The notes under the pieces were generated by a model. It had not been told where the DNA came from and searched no databases. It worked only from the letters and a program-made list of their open reading frames with translations. Position numbers and translations under genes: made by a program. Shown here piece by piece: positions 17,501 to 24,868 of a stretch of DNA of 64,000 bases. Origin of the DNA: Bacteroidaceae bacterium (GTDB lineage Bacteria; Bacteroidota; Bacteroidia; Bacteroidales; Bacteroidaceae); contig JAFQEZ010000095.1 in the NCBI GenBank assembly GCA_017398805.1, forward strand, positions 41,016 to 105,015, read 5' to 3'. The stretch's first letter is position 1. Each line of letters starts with the position of its first letter.

Positions 17501-20500
17501 CTTGTCGTGCGTGAAGGTGGCCTGGAGGAAGTAAATGCGACCAATAACAAGGATACAGATTTCCATTGCGACTATATCCGTATAGTGACTCCTTGGGGTG
17601 ATGTGTATGAGTTCTATGATGTAAATATAAGGATACAGGGAACTTCCTCGACAAAATACCCAATGAAGAACTATCGCATCTATATTGCTAAGGGCAAGAA
17701 TCCGAGAGTATATATCAATGGAGTTCTGCAAGAGGAGAAAAAAGTACCTTTGAGCAAGGGCGGTATCCCGGTAGAAAGGCTTAATCCAAAGTGTGATTAT
17801 GCAGACTCTTCAATGACTCATAATACAGGTTTTGCTAAACTTGTAAATGATGTATTCAAGGAACTCGGTCTCTTGACTCCGCCTCAGCGTATCAATAGTG
17901 AAATACGTACTACAGTTGACGGTTTCCCAATAGATGTGTTCTCTGCTGAAACCATGGACGGTGAGCGTACCTATTACGGTCAGTACAACTTGAATAACGA
18001 CAAGAGTGATTGGGCTGATTTGACAGGAATGAACCCGGTTAAAGCAGCAGATGGTACCACCATTGAATGGGCGTGTCCAATTGCCCTTGAGTTCCTGAAT
18101 AACTCCTACGCATTGGGTAAGTTCCAGCTTAGCGGTACAAGCGATGCGGAAGTGGAAACCGAAATGTCAACCGGTTTTGATGATGCTCTTGAATTCAATT
18201 ATCCTAAGGACCTCTATTGGAGTGAGACTGTAGCGACTAAAGAGGAGGGCGATGTGGCTGATGACAAGCGCAAGGCTGCTATTAAGCGCTTGTGGACTTG
18301 GATACGAGACTGTGTTCCTGCTGGTGCTGATATGACTTGCAAAGACCTCAGCACCTGGAAGAGTGAGAAGTTTAAAAACGAGATAGCACAGTATTTCGAT
18401 GTTCCTTTCTTGCTTACCTACTATGTTTGCACAGATTATAAAGCCTTGGTGGATCAACGTGTAAAGAACATGATAGCCCGTACTTGGGATGGTCTTATAT
18501 GGTATATTACCTACTACGACGGAGATACAGCCTTGTTGTTGCGTAACGACTGCTTCCTTGCTTATCTTTATACATTGAGTCGCGAGACATACGACTATGA
18601 AAAGGGTGGTTACGCTTTCGAAGGATTTGATAGTTGGTTGTGGTGTCTGGTACTTGCAAATATGGAGACAGAATTGAAAGCTTGCGCCAAGAATTTGCGC
18701 CAGGTGCTTACTAATGCCCGAGTTTTGGATATGCTTAATAAAGAGCAATCAGGTAATTGGTGTGAGCGTATATACAATAAATCTGGCAAACTCAAATATA
18801 TTGATCCGCAGATTAATGGTGTTAATGTCGGTGGCAATATTGTTACATATCCCTATATTTATGCTTTACAGGGTGATCGTGAAGCGCACCGTACCCATAC
18901 CATCAACAACCGCTTTGCGTTGCTTGATGCCAAGTATGAAACAGGAAACTATACGAGTGACAATATCGACCTGTATATGAGTCGCACCGCAACGGATGGT
19001 ACGACAACGATGCAGGTTACAGCCAACGAGGTGTACTATTTTGGTTATGGTACCAACAATACCCCGTCTATTCAGCCATCGCAGAAAGCCGAGGAAGGAG
19101 AAAACGTGACCCTTAGCTTCAACGCTGCCTATTCGCTGAACGACCCAATGCGTATCTATGGCGCAAGCCGTATGCGCAAGCTCGTAACAAGTAGTGCCGG
19201 TGATGACCTCGTTGGTAATATCAACCTCAACAAGTGCGTCGTACTGCAGGAACTTGATATGAGCACAACAGGTGGCGGAGGCGACTTTTATATAAACCTG
19301 GACAACTGCCGTCAGCTTGTGCAAATCAATATGAGAGGACAGAGCAAGGCGAGAACCGGAAGCCAGGCATCAACGGAATTTGATTTCAGCAACCAAACGA
19401 AGCTGAGAACATTTGATGGCACCGGCACAACCGTCAAGAGTGTAGCATTTGCAAAGGGTGCTCCTCTTGCAAGTGTTGTGCTCCCCTCGACACTGACATC
19501 GTTAAGGTTGGAGTATTTGCCGAACTTACAGATGAGTGGGTTGACTATAGCCGGCTACAATAACATTGAGACATTTGTCTTCTCTGCTTGTTCAGGGTTG
19601 AATTGGCAGACACTGCTCGGACGCTGTACTAATGTTGTTCGAATTCGTATCGAAGGCCTTGCGCTTGAGGGTGACGGAGAACTACTCAATACCTACCTCA
19701 ACAAGAAGGGTGTTGACGCGGAAGGTAATGCCGTTGAAACCTGTGCATTGGTTGGAAACTACAAGTTGACACGCTATCCCTCAGATGCAGACCTCGCTAC
19801 TTGGAGAGCGCACTATCCGGAACTTAATATACAGTTGCCACAGTACACGATGATTGAGTTTGATGACAGCGTGAGCGACGATGCCAACGTGAGCAACCTC
19901 GATAACAGTACAGGCTACAAGTTCGGAAACGATTATGTCCCCAGCGGACACATAACGGCCATAAACAGCAAACGTCATCGCGTACTTGCCAAAGTAACGA
20001 AGATGCCAACAAACCGTAGTATAACTCATGCCGGTGTAGATACACTCGCCAATAACAGCGATGGAACAGTAACTATCTATCCGTTGCACGATGAGAACTC
20101 CAACTACTATGCAGATGCAGAAGTGTTGGCAAATTGTTCAGCAGCCAAACTCGACGGTACAGAAGGCGACGTAATGATGTATGAGCCCCATTATTGGAAG
20201 AAAGGTATCAACGACTATCTCAATGGTAAAAAGTACGCTTGTTTCAGCGTGAACGGCGAGATGCCAGACACGCCAGATGTAGATGTGCTTACACTTGAGG
20301 AAATACAAGCAGCCGGAAAGTACAAAGACAAGTCGAAGCTGATGAGCGGCAAAGGCTCGTTGTCTGCCTCTTATGGTACCGACAGCAACTATGCCGTTTG
20401 TGAAGTAGATGTGTCCGGATACAAGAAGGTGCGTTTCCCGACAGTCCTCGGAACAAACCTCATCTGTTCGCTTTTTGTGGATGATGCCGGGAATATACTT

Positions 20501-21511
20501 GCCACAGTTGTAGTAAGTACACTCGCTGCAACCTTTGAGAACGGAATGTACCTTGTACACGATGTTCCAGAAGGAGCAACAGCCCTGCATTTTACTATAC
20601 ATAAGACAGCAGAGTTTGACAAGGTTGTGCTATCCAATAGTGACCGCATCGAGGATATGGAACCCGACTGGGTAGAACACAAAGCCTGCCTTACGGCAGT
20701 GTTCGGTAGTTCTATTGTAGGCACCAAGCTACGCAGTGCTATTACAGGCGGTAGTACGGCTGCTTCAATGTCGTGGAGTGATTTCCATTACTACAGTCAG
20801 CAGCGAGGTATGCAGCAAATAGATTGGAGTATGCATTGTGATATCGCAAACCTGTTCTATGCTATGTATGGCCGTCGTGATAGTCAAATGCAATGCGGTG
20901 TTGGTTCTAATAGCAATTCCCGTACAACAGGTGGAACCGCAAAACTTGGAATGAATGATACGTTGAATACAGATGGAACCACAATTGGTGGGCACGAGAG
21001 TGCAGGACTTGCATTCTATAAAACTGAGAATAGCGACGGCACAGTAACCTTTACGCGTATAAATAATACTAACTGCTTGGGTTATGAAGATATTTATAAC
21101 CATAAATACGATATGATGGATGGCGTTGAGGTGAATAAAGGTAGTGTTACCGGCAAATGGTTAATTACTAATCCTGATGGAACACAGCGTGTGGTTAAGG
21201 GTGGCACAACATCAGATATTTGGATTCGAGGAGTAGTCTATGGAAAGTTTATGGATATGATGGCCGCTGGTTCTGTGAGCGGTAGTTCAAGTACATACTA
21301 CTGCGATAAATACTATTACGGAGCAGCCGTCGGTCGTGTGGTCTGTCGTGGCTTCAACATCGCGAGTGCGAATGGTGGCGTTGCGTACGCGTACGCGAAT
21401 GGCGATGCGTCGAGCACGAATGCGTACATCGGGTCGCGTCTGGCCTTCAGAGGCGAAATCGAGGTTGCGGAAAGCGTGGCAGACTTTAAGGCTGCCGTCG
21501 AGGTCGCGTAA
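14537..21511 (+). CDS. Giant DGR-diversified receptor-binding protein
   Basis: A 2324-residue tail fibre/adhesin. Order along the chain: charged N-terminus, Ala-rich coiled coil (about 60-130), beta modules, a LamG/concanavalin-like domain (about 790-945, with IRRIRIYDRAISDDE), a CotH-like region (about 1000-1390, with YDGDTALLLRND), a leucine-rich-like stretch (about 1570-1700), and a C-terminal C-type-lectin-like domain (about 2040-2324). The variable repeat codes for residues 2266-2303, ending in NAYIGSRLAFRG, the position used by DGRs to vary the ligand-binding face. It should decide which host surface structure the phage binds. Domain names come from motif reading, not from a search. Confidence 0.9.
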   Translation: MALTDEEKLELKQEILDEIKASSEGADELETVDTLDGVTSLPALKDKQLVSVPIEQLRKPAEDAAQLAKKAAAAATAAATNANAAAESATKNSATAIENAKTAAMGANSAASAAGTAAANANNAAAKYEGTAVVARNGATARFDGYISDEGEASRIPILGGVPSATPTAIMYYEAERIFVAREGDNYYNDWTGSELFNSGGAVLKNKIFLCGATMYVWSDEENDLVEASGSGSGAGFYNVTIEQPLPSGYYTLGTAIAALANADIDDNNKPGMIMTFEVSAGKWVDYRFCGSSIDNFLNAASWEEYGGGKIKQISVNGQNVTPDAEGKVNIVIDEQEVDTTLDQNSTNPVQNSTVTAKFNEIEAATVFDMSAEVSDDESTVRLALKNKSGAEIAAVDIPAGSGGGEGDASTTKIVLNASVDNPIVKEGGNVKLTYAFDHQYSSGDDKGVSTGQKATISIQMLRGSTTTYSDTITEVSKGSYDIDISKYLFAGTTDIYVRATTTDPSTGKTQTKQSYISVKVVTLTLSSSYNLANSIANGGYGASESISIPYAVSGSGTKVVTLYVDGTQRNAHTVTRSGTTNGSFNLSMSGLSVGRHTVQIVAEMEASSELTLRSESVYMDIFKAGKTTPLIGIKHTFKDGRVFTANHLTPHLEIGQYEQLAFDFVVYNPDATPASMVIFRNGAITQGVSVPRSTQVYSNRFTEQGENSMKFVCGVTEYPFYIDVAESDIDISETTYGLKMKLDATGRSNEESEPDVWADGDIFTTFENVDWKTSGWIDNSLKLINGAKATINYKALESDISSTGATFEFEFRISNVVDREATVISCMDGDKGFKMTAEEAAMLTGSTKNVTTADGDTLTTPVGVSMKFAPDIWLKVAFVVNKRVDGRLMELYINGKRSKGDIYGNGDYFSQDNPVPISIDSSKADVEIRRIRIYDRAISDDEELNNLMIDCKTVDEMTALIQANDILNPDTGEVDMDKLLAKGKSIMLVVREGGLEEVNATNNKDTDFHCDYIRIVTPWGDVYEFYDVNIRIQGTSSTKYPMKNYRIYIAKGKNPRVYINGVLQEEKKVPLSKGGIPVERLNPKCDYADSSMTHNTGFAKLVNDVFKELGLLTPPQRINSEIRTTVDGFPIDVFSAETMDGERTYYGQYNLNNDKSDWADLTGMNPVKAADGTTIEWACPIALEFLNNSYALGKFQLSGTSDAEVETEMSTGFDDALEFNYPKDLYWSETVATKEEGDVADDKRKAAIKRLWTWIRDCVPAGADMTCKDLSTWKSEKFKNEIAQYFDVPFLLTYYVCTDYKALVDQRVKNMIARTWDGLIWYITYYDGDTALLLRNDCFLAYLYTLSRETYDYEKGGYAFEGFDSWLWCLVLANMETELKACAKNLRQVLTNARVLDMLNKEQSGNWCERIYNKSGKLKYIDPQINGVNVGGNIVTYPYIYALQGDREAHRTHTINNRFALLDAKYETGNYTSDNIDLYMSRTATDGTTTMQVTANEVYYFGYGTNNTPSIQPSQKAEEGENVTLSFNAAYSLNDPMRIYGASRMRKLVTSSAGDDLVGNINLNKCVVLQELDMSTTGGGGDFYINLDNCRQLVQINMRGQSKARTGSQASTEFDFSNQTKLRTFDGTGTTVKSVAFAKGAPLASVVLPSTLTSLRLEYLPNLQMSGLTIAGYNNIETFVFSACSGLNWQTLLGRCTNVVRIRIEGLALEGDGELLNTYLNKKGVDAEGNAVETCALVGNYKLTRYPSDADLATWRAHYPELNIQLPQYTMIEFDDSVSDDANVSNLDNSTGYKFGNDYVPSGHITAINSKRHRVLAKVTKMPTNRSITHAGVDTLANNSDGTVTIYPLHDENSNYYADAEVLANCSAAKLDGTEGDVMMYEPHYWKKGINDYLNGKKYACFSVNGEMPDTPDVDVLTLEEIQAAGKYKDKSKLMSGKGSLSASYGTDSNYAVCEVDVSGYKKVRFPTVLGTNLICSLFVDDAGNILATVVVSTLAATFENGMYLVHDVPEGATALHFTIHKTAEFDKVVLSNSDRIEDMEPDWVEHKACLTAVFGSSIVGTKLRSAITGGSTAASMSWSDFHYYSQQRGMQQIDWSMHCDIANLFYAMYGRRDSQMQCGVGSNSNSRTTGGTAKLGMNDTLNTDGTTIGGHESAGLAFYKTENSDGTVTFTRINNTNCLGYEDIYNHKYDMMDGVEVNKGSVTGKWLITNPDGTQRVVKGGTTSDIWIRGVVYGKFMDMMAAGSVSGSSSTYYCDKYYYGAAVGRVVCRGFNIASANGGVAYAYANGDASSTNAYIGSRLAFRGEIEVAESVADFKAAVEVA
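21333..21444 (+). repeat. DGR variable repeat (VR)
   Basis: 112 bp inside the 3' end of the receptor-binding gene, aligned without gaps to the template at 21649-21760. There are ten differences and every one lies at a template A (A to G or A to T). They change eight codons: Tyr to Cys, and Asn to Phe, Ile, Ser, Tyr, Gly, Ser and Tyr. The 3' 17 bp (ATCGGGTCGCGTCTGGC) are identical and nearly free of A, as expected for an initiation-of-mutagenic-homing sequence. Similarity may run to 21451, where four more differences also fall on A, but the template there is A-rich. Confidence 0.95.
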
Positions 21512-21519
21512 AGCGAAAG

Positions 21520-21563
21520 CGGGAGCGAAGCGACAAAGCGAAAAACGTTTTGCTCCCGTTTTT
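21520..21563 (+). terminator. Hairpin and U-run after the DGR target gene
   Basis: CGGGAGC (21520-21526) pairs with GCTCCCG (21552-21558), followed by TTTTT. It lies 9 bp after the stop codon of the receptor-binding gene. It may terminate the late operon, or act as the secondary structure downstream of the variable repeat that DGR homing is known to need in Bordetella phage; the two roles are not exclusive. Confidence 0.65.
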
Positions 21564-21577
21564 GAAAACAACCAAAA

Positions 21578-21593
21578 ACGGGCGTTAGCCCGT
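21578..21593 (+). other. Short hairpin before template repeat
   Basis: ACGGGC-GTTA-GCCCGT, a six-pair stem with a four-base loop, 55 bp upstream of the template repeat. An A/T-rich stretch follows. It could be the 5' element of the template RNA or part of a second terminator. Confidence 0.5.
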
Positions 21594-21648
21594 CGAAAAA
21601 TTTTAGAAAATGAGTAATTTTGCACTTGTAAGGTGGCGTTCCCCAATA

Positions 21649-21760
21649 GTCGTGTGGTCTATCGTGGCAACAACAACGCGAATGCGAATGGTGGCGTTGC
21701 GTACGCGAACGCGAATAACGATGCGTCGAACACGAATGCGAACATCGGGTCGCGTCTGGC
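21649..21760 (+). repeat. DGR template repeat (TR)
   Basis: The invariant donor copy for the variable repeat, 316 bp downstream of it. It is noncoding and carries 27 adenines, mostly as AAC or AAT codons when read in the target frame, so mutagenesis of A gives many residues but no stop codon at those positions. It should be transcribed, copied by the adjacent reverse transcriptase with errors at A, and the cDNA used to replace the variable repeat. Confidence 0.95.
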
Positions 21761-21952
21761 AAACAAACAAAGAGTAATCGGCGTACAGTAGCAGGGATGT
21801 ATCCCTATTTCGGTGCCGAGGGGAATAAGCCTCAGTAACAGCGCAAGTAATTGCGGAAAACTGAAAAACCAAATGGTGGGTAGAGCTTGGTAGGTCGCTT
21901 GCGACTCGAAGAGGTCGGACCCAAGGATTGAAGGCTGTTAGCCTATTGAACT
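21761..21952 (+). ncRNA. Template-RNA spacer between TR and reverse transcriptase
   Basis: There is no open frame here. Several small hairpins are visible: AGGGAT/ATCCCT near 21795-21810, GTCGC-TT-GCGAC near 21893-21904, and GGCT/AGCC near 21930-21940. In the Bordetella phage DGR, the RNA between template and reverse transcriptase primes and organises cDNA synthesis, so this spacer probably forms the structured part of the template RNA. Exact RNA ends cannot be read from sequence. Confidence 0.6.
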
Positions 21953-23263
21953 ATGCGAAGAGAAGGTTACATTATTGAGGAGATAACAGAGTACAGCAAT
22001 ATGCTCGACTCGTTTAAGCAAGTCCTTAGTGGTACGAAAAGGAAACGTAGCCAACAAGGGCGTCGCCTTCTTGCGCACCAAGAGAAAGTTATCCAGGAAT
22101 TAACCGAGTCTATCAGTTCCGGGAGCTTTTCTTTGAAACCAGATGACATAGGGGAAATGGATATTGTCGAAGCTGGAAAGCAAAGGCATATTCAGTACCT
22201 TAAAAGTTACAAGAAAAGCATCGCTATACACGCTATAATGGCAGTGGTAGACAAACATTTGAAGAGGCGCTTTATTCGCACTACCTCTGCGAGTATTGAG
22301 GGCAGAGGTATGCACGACCTTATGGAGTACATAAGACGGGATATCAGGGAGAATCCTGAAGGTACCAAGTATTGCTATAAGTTCGATATAACAAAGTTCT
22401 ACGAGAGTGTGAAGCAGGATTTTGTTATGTACTGCGTGAAGAGGGTGTTCAAGGATAAGAAGCTTATAGCGATGCTGGACAATTTTGTCCGCATAATGCC
22501 AGAGGGATTGAGCATAGGACTCCGTTCCTCACAGGGACTTGGTAATTTGCTCCTATCGGTATTCCTGGATCATTATCTCAAAGATGAGTACGGTGTCCGC
22601 TATTATTACAGGTATTGCGATGATGGTGTTGTGCTTGCCGGGACAAAATCCGAACTGTGGGCTATACGAGATGTCATTCATCAGCGCATGGGGGAGATAG
22701 AGCTGACGGTAAAAGCAAATGAGCGGGTTTTTCCTATAGAGGAAGGTATAGACTTCTTGGGGTATGTTATTCGTCCGGATAGCGTCCGTATCAGGAAGCG
22801 TATCAAACAGAAGTTTGCCCGTAAGATGGCGGAGGTTAAAAGCAGAAGACGTCGGCGTGAGCTTGTAGCGAGCTTTTATGGTATGGCCAAGCACGCCAAT
22901 TGTATAATGTTGTTTAATAAATTAACAGGTAAAAGTATGAAATCATTTAAAGACCTAAAGGTTGCTTATAAGCCCGAGGACGGAAAGAAACGCTTCCCTG
23001 GCGTGGTTGTAAGCATTCGAGAACTGGTTAACCTCTCAATAGTCGTTACAGACTTTGAGACAGGTATCAAAACAGAACACGGTGAAGATCGTTGCCTTGT
23101 CGCCATAGAACAGAACGGCGAACCTAAGAAGTTCTTTACCGACAGCGAGGAGATGAAGAATATCCTTGCGCAGATAAGAGAAATGCCGGACGGCTTTCCG
23201 TTTGAGACAATTATCAAGACGGAGACATTCGGCAAGGGTAGAACTAAATATGTGTTTAGCTAA
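21953..23263 (+). CDS. DGR reverse transcriptase with C-terminal extension
   Basis: A 436-residue group-II-intron-like reverse transcriptase. Catalytic Asp145 lies in YKFDITKFYES, the DGR-type motif is GLRSSQGLGN (189-198), and the active site is YCDD (221-224). The thumb region (FLGYVIRPDSVRIRKRIKQKF) follows at about 268-288. Residues about 345-436 form an extra domain rich in beta strands (IVVTDFETGIKTEHGEDR, FPFETIIKT, GKGRTKYVFS), not part of the core enzyme. No separate avd-like gene was recognised between template and RT. The stop overlaps the next start (TAATG), so the two are probably co-translated. Confidence 0.93.
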   Translation: MRREGYIIEEITEYSNMLDSFKQVLSGTKRKRSQQGRRLLAHQEKVIQELTESISSGSFSLKPDDIGEMDIVEAGKQRHIQYLKSYKKSIAIHAIMAVVDKHLKRRFIRTTSASIEGRGMHDLMEYIRRDIRENPEGTKYCYKFDITKFYESVKQDFVMYCVKRVFKDKKLIAMLDNFVRIMPEGLSIGLRSSQGLGNLLLSVFLDHYLKDEYGVRYYYRYCDDGVVLAGTKSELWAIRDVIHQRMGEIELTVKANERVFPIEEGIDFLGYVIRPDSVRIRKRIKQKFARKMAEVKSRRRRRELVASFYGMAKHANCIMLFNKLTGKSMKSFKDLKVAYKPEDGKKRFPGVVVSIRELVNLSIVVTDFETGIKTEHGEDRCLVAIEQNGEPKKFFTDSEEMKNILAQIREMPDGFPFETIIKTETFGKGRTKYVFS

Positions 23264-23739
23264 TGAAAAGAGTTGAAGGTTGTGCCGATGTCAAGCTGAT
23301 GGAGTGTGTCAGCCCGGCAAAAGATAAGTGGCGTATCCGTTGGGATATCCAGTCACAGAGTGATGGCAGCGCAAACTATATGGAAGCGGAGTTCTGCCAC
23401 AAACCAAGTGAAGAGGAGATAAAGCAGACCATTGTTGGCTGGTTTAATTCGGAAGTAGATGCAACTATATTATCGGGCTTTGAATGGAACGGTATGAAAG
23501 TGTGGCTTTCAAGTGAAAACCAGTTCAATTATAAAGCTGCATACGACCTCGCTGTGCAGACTGCAGGGCAAACTCTACCTGTCACCTTTAAGTTCGGCAA
23601 CGAGGAGCCTTGCTACTATACCTTTGACACAGTAGAGGTGTTGACAGACTTCTACACCAAAGCGATGCTGCATATTCAGCACACATTGTCAGACGGTTGG
23701 AAAAAGAAAGACACTTTTGATATAGAAAAATACAGATAG
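23263..23739 (+). CDS. DUF4376-like phage protein coupled to the RT
   Basis: A 158-residue soluble protein; the second half (NYKAAYDLAVQTAG, LTDFYTKAMLHIQHTLSDGWKKKD) resembles a family common in Bacteroidales prophages next to tail-fibre genes, DUF4376-like from memory. It starts within the RT stop codon. It may be a fibre chaperone, or an accessory factor of the DGR in place of Avd; it does not look like a small Avd helical bundle. Function unknown. Confidence 0.6.
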   Translation: MKRVEGCADVKLMECVSPAKDKWRIRWDIQSQSDGSANYMEAEFCHKPSEEEIKQTIVGWFNSEVDATILSGFEWNGMKVWLSSENQFNYKAAYDLAVQTAGQTLPVTFKFGNEEPCYYTFDTVEVLTDFYTKAMLHIQHTLSDGWKKKDTFDIEKYR

Positions 23740-23920
23740 ACCCATCGGGGGAGGTTACAAAAAAAAGCCCCCGGCCTGTTAATATAGACGCCAATCATAA
23801 TTAACAACAACGCCTTATCCAGCGCACGACCGGGGGCATAGACCCTCGTTCGCACTGGATAAGGCTATTTTTATGTGTTAAAAATGATTGGCACTGCAAA
23901 AGTAATTAAAATGATTGGAT
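23740..23920 (+). promoter_or_regulatory. Highly structured intergenic region with repeated ATGATTGG
   Basis: No gene here. An inner stem GCCTTATCCAG (23812-23822) / CTGGATAAGGC (23855-23865) followed by TATTTTT looks like a terminator. An outer stem GCCAATCAT (23790-23798) / ATGATTGGC (23884-23892), helped by TTAACA/TGTTAA, encloses it. A competing pairing GCCCCCGG (23767-23774) / CCGGGGGC (23830-23837) cannot form with the inner stem intact. ATGATTGG recurs at 23911-23918, just before the next start, so it may also be an operator for that HTH protein. Confidence 0.6.
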
Positions 23921-24163
23921 ATGACATTATTTGAGATACTGAATTTTAATAAAGAACTGTTAAACAGGCTTTGCAAGGTTGGTTTTAAGCCTGAAGATTG
24001 CCGTTATATCGACCTGTATAACGAGTATGAACAAATGAAGAATGATGGTGAAAAGATAACCTATATTGTCAGTTCTCTATCTGCTAAATACAAAGTCAGC
24101 GAACGCAAGATATATGAGGTTATAAAGCGTTTTGGAAAGCACTGCACGCTTGGTGCAGTGTGA
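23921..24163 (+). CDS. Small HTH DNA-binding protein (Mor-like)
   Basis: An 80-residue protein. The C-terminal half (EKITYIVSSLSAKYKVSERKIYEVIKRF) reads as a helix-turn-helix of the kind found in Mor/C activators of Mu-like phages; the N-terminus is a short helical region. ATG 23921 is preferred to an in-frame TTG at 23915. It may regulate the right-end genes or itself through the ATGATTGG boxes upstream. The family assignment is by eye. Confidence 0.65.
   Translation: MTLFEILNFNKELLNRLCKVGFKPEDCRYIDLYNEYEQMKNDGEKITYIVSSLSAKYKVSERKIYEVIKRFGKHCTLGAV
24140..24160 (+). terminator. Hairpin at 3' end of the HTH gene
   Basis: CACTGCAC (24140-24147) pairs perfectly with GTGCAGTG (24153-24160). It lies inside the last codons of the HTH gene. 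No U-run follows directly, only a T-rich stretch 15 bp later, so termination efficiency is uncertain. Confidence 0.45.
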
Positions 24164-24200
24164 ATTGATATAACTTTTCTTTTGTTTGTTCCCGGTTCCA

Positions 24201-24208
24201 TACCTTTG
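24201..24208 (+). promoter_or_regulatory. Promoter of the thyA-like/dam operon
   Basis: TACCTTTG matches the Bacteroidales -7 consensus TAnnTTTG. TTTG at 24181-24184 is a possible -33 box with a short 16-bp spacer. The start codon lies 20 bp downstream. Confidence 0.55.
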
Positions 24209-24228
24209 CCAAAGAAAAACGTGTGGCT

Positions 24229-24867
24229 ATGAATAAATATTATCAGATTCTGGATAAGGTATGCTTGCTGGGCAAGATGCAGCACAATAAGAAAGGGAAC
24301 ATAAAATACTTGCTCAATGAGCAATTGTCTCTGACACCAGCCGATCTGCTTGATATATTCGAGGGGCATAACATTGCCCGTAAGAAACTGCGAAACGAAC
24401 TGCAATTGTTTATGCAGGGCGAACGCAACGTTGAGAAATACCGAGAGGCTGGTATAACCTGGTGGGACTACTGCGGTTCAATACTCGTTAATTCTTATCC
24501 TACATACTTTGAGAAGTTGCCTCCGTTGATAGCTAAAATCAATCGTGAGAAGCGCAATAGCAAGAACTACGTGCTTTTCCTCGGTGCTACAGATGCCGAG
24601 AGTAATCAGGCTCCTTGTTTGAGTCTTGTGCAGTTCCAGATTGATGATGGTGAACTGGTGGTGTCTGCCTATCAGCGAAGTTCTGACGCGAGTCTCGGGC
24701 TTCCGTCCGATATATACCACCTGTATTTGATGGCTCGACAGATTGATTTACCCCTCAAGTCTATAACATTGAATTTAGGAAATGTGCATATATATGAAAA
24801 TAATTTGGAAAACACAAGGTTACTATTGGAAGGTAACGAGAAAGTAAAGTTTGAACTGAATGTATAA
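24229..24867 (+). CDS. Thymidylate-synthase-like enzyme, predicted dCMP-specific
   Basis: A 212-residue relative of thymidylate synthase, somewhat shorter than the usual about 264. Retained are the nucleophilic Cys130 (QAPCLSL), the phosphate-binding YQRSSD (148-153) and HIYENN (187-192). The canonical GLPFNI is GLPSDI here: the Asn that reads the uracil ring is Asp161. In T4 dCMP hydroxymethylase the same position is Asp and confers cytosine specificity, so this enzyme probably modifies dCMP (hydroxymethylation or methylation) for phage DNA. ATG 24229 is chosen because it follows the promoter and the GTG at 24223 is weaker. Confidence 0.75.
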   Translation: MNKYYQILDKVCLLGKMQHNKKGNIKYLLNEQLSLTPADLLDIFEGHNIARKKLRNELQLFMQGERNVEKYREAGITWWDYCGSILVNSYPTYFEKLPPLIAKINREKRNSKNYVLFLGATDAESNQAPCLSLVQFQIDDGELVVSAYQRSSDASLGLPSDIYHLYLMARQIDLPLKSITLNLGNVHIYENNLENTRLLLEGNEKVKFELNV

Positions 24868-24868
24868 T

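Noticed and set aside
21287-21872. Several Arg- or Ser-rich open frames on both strands across VR and TR
   Set aside because: They arise from the GCG-rich codon repeats of VR/TR and read as low-complexity; the TR itself is noncoding in DGRs.
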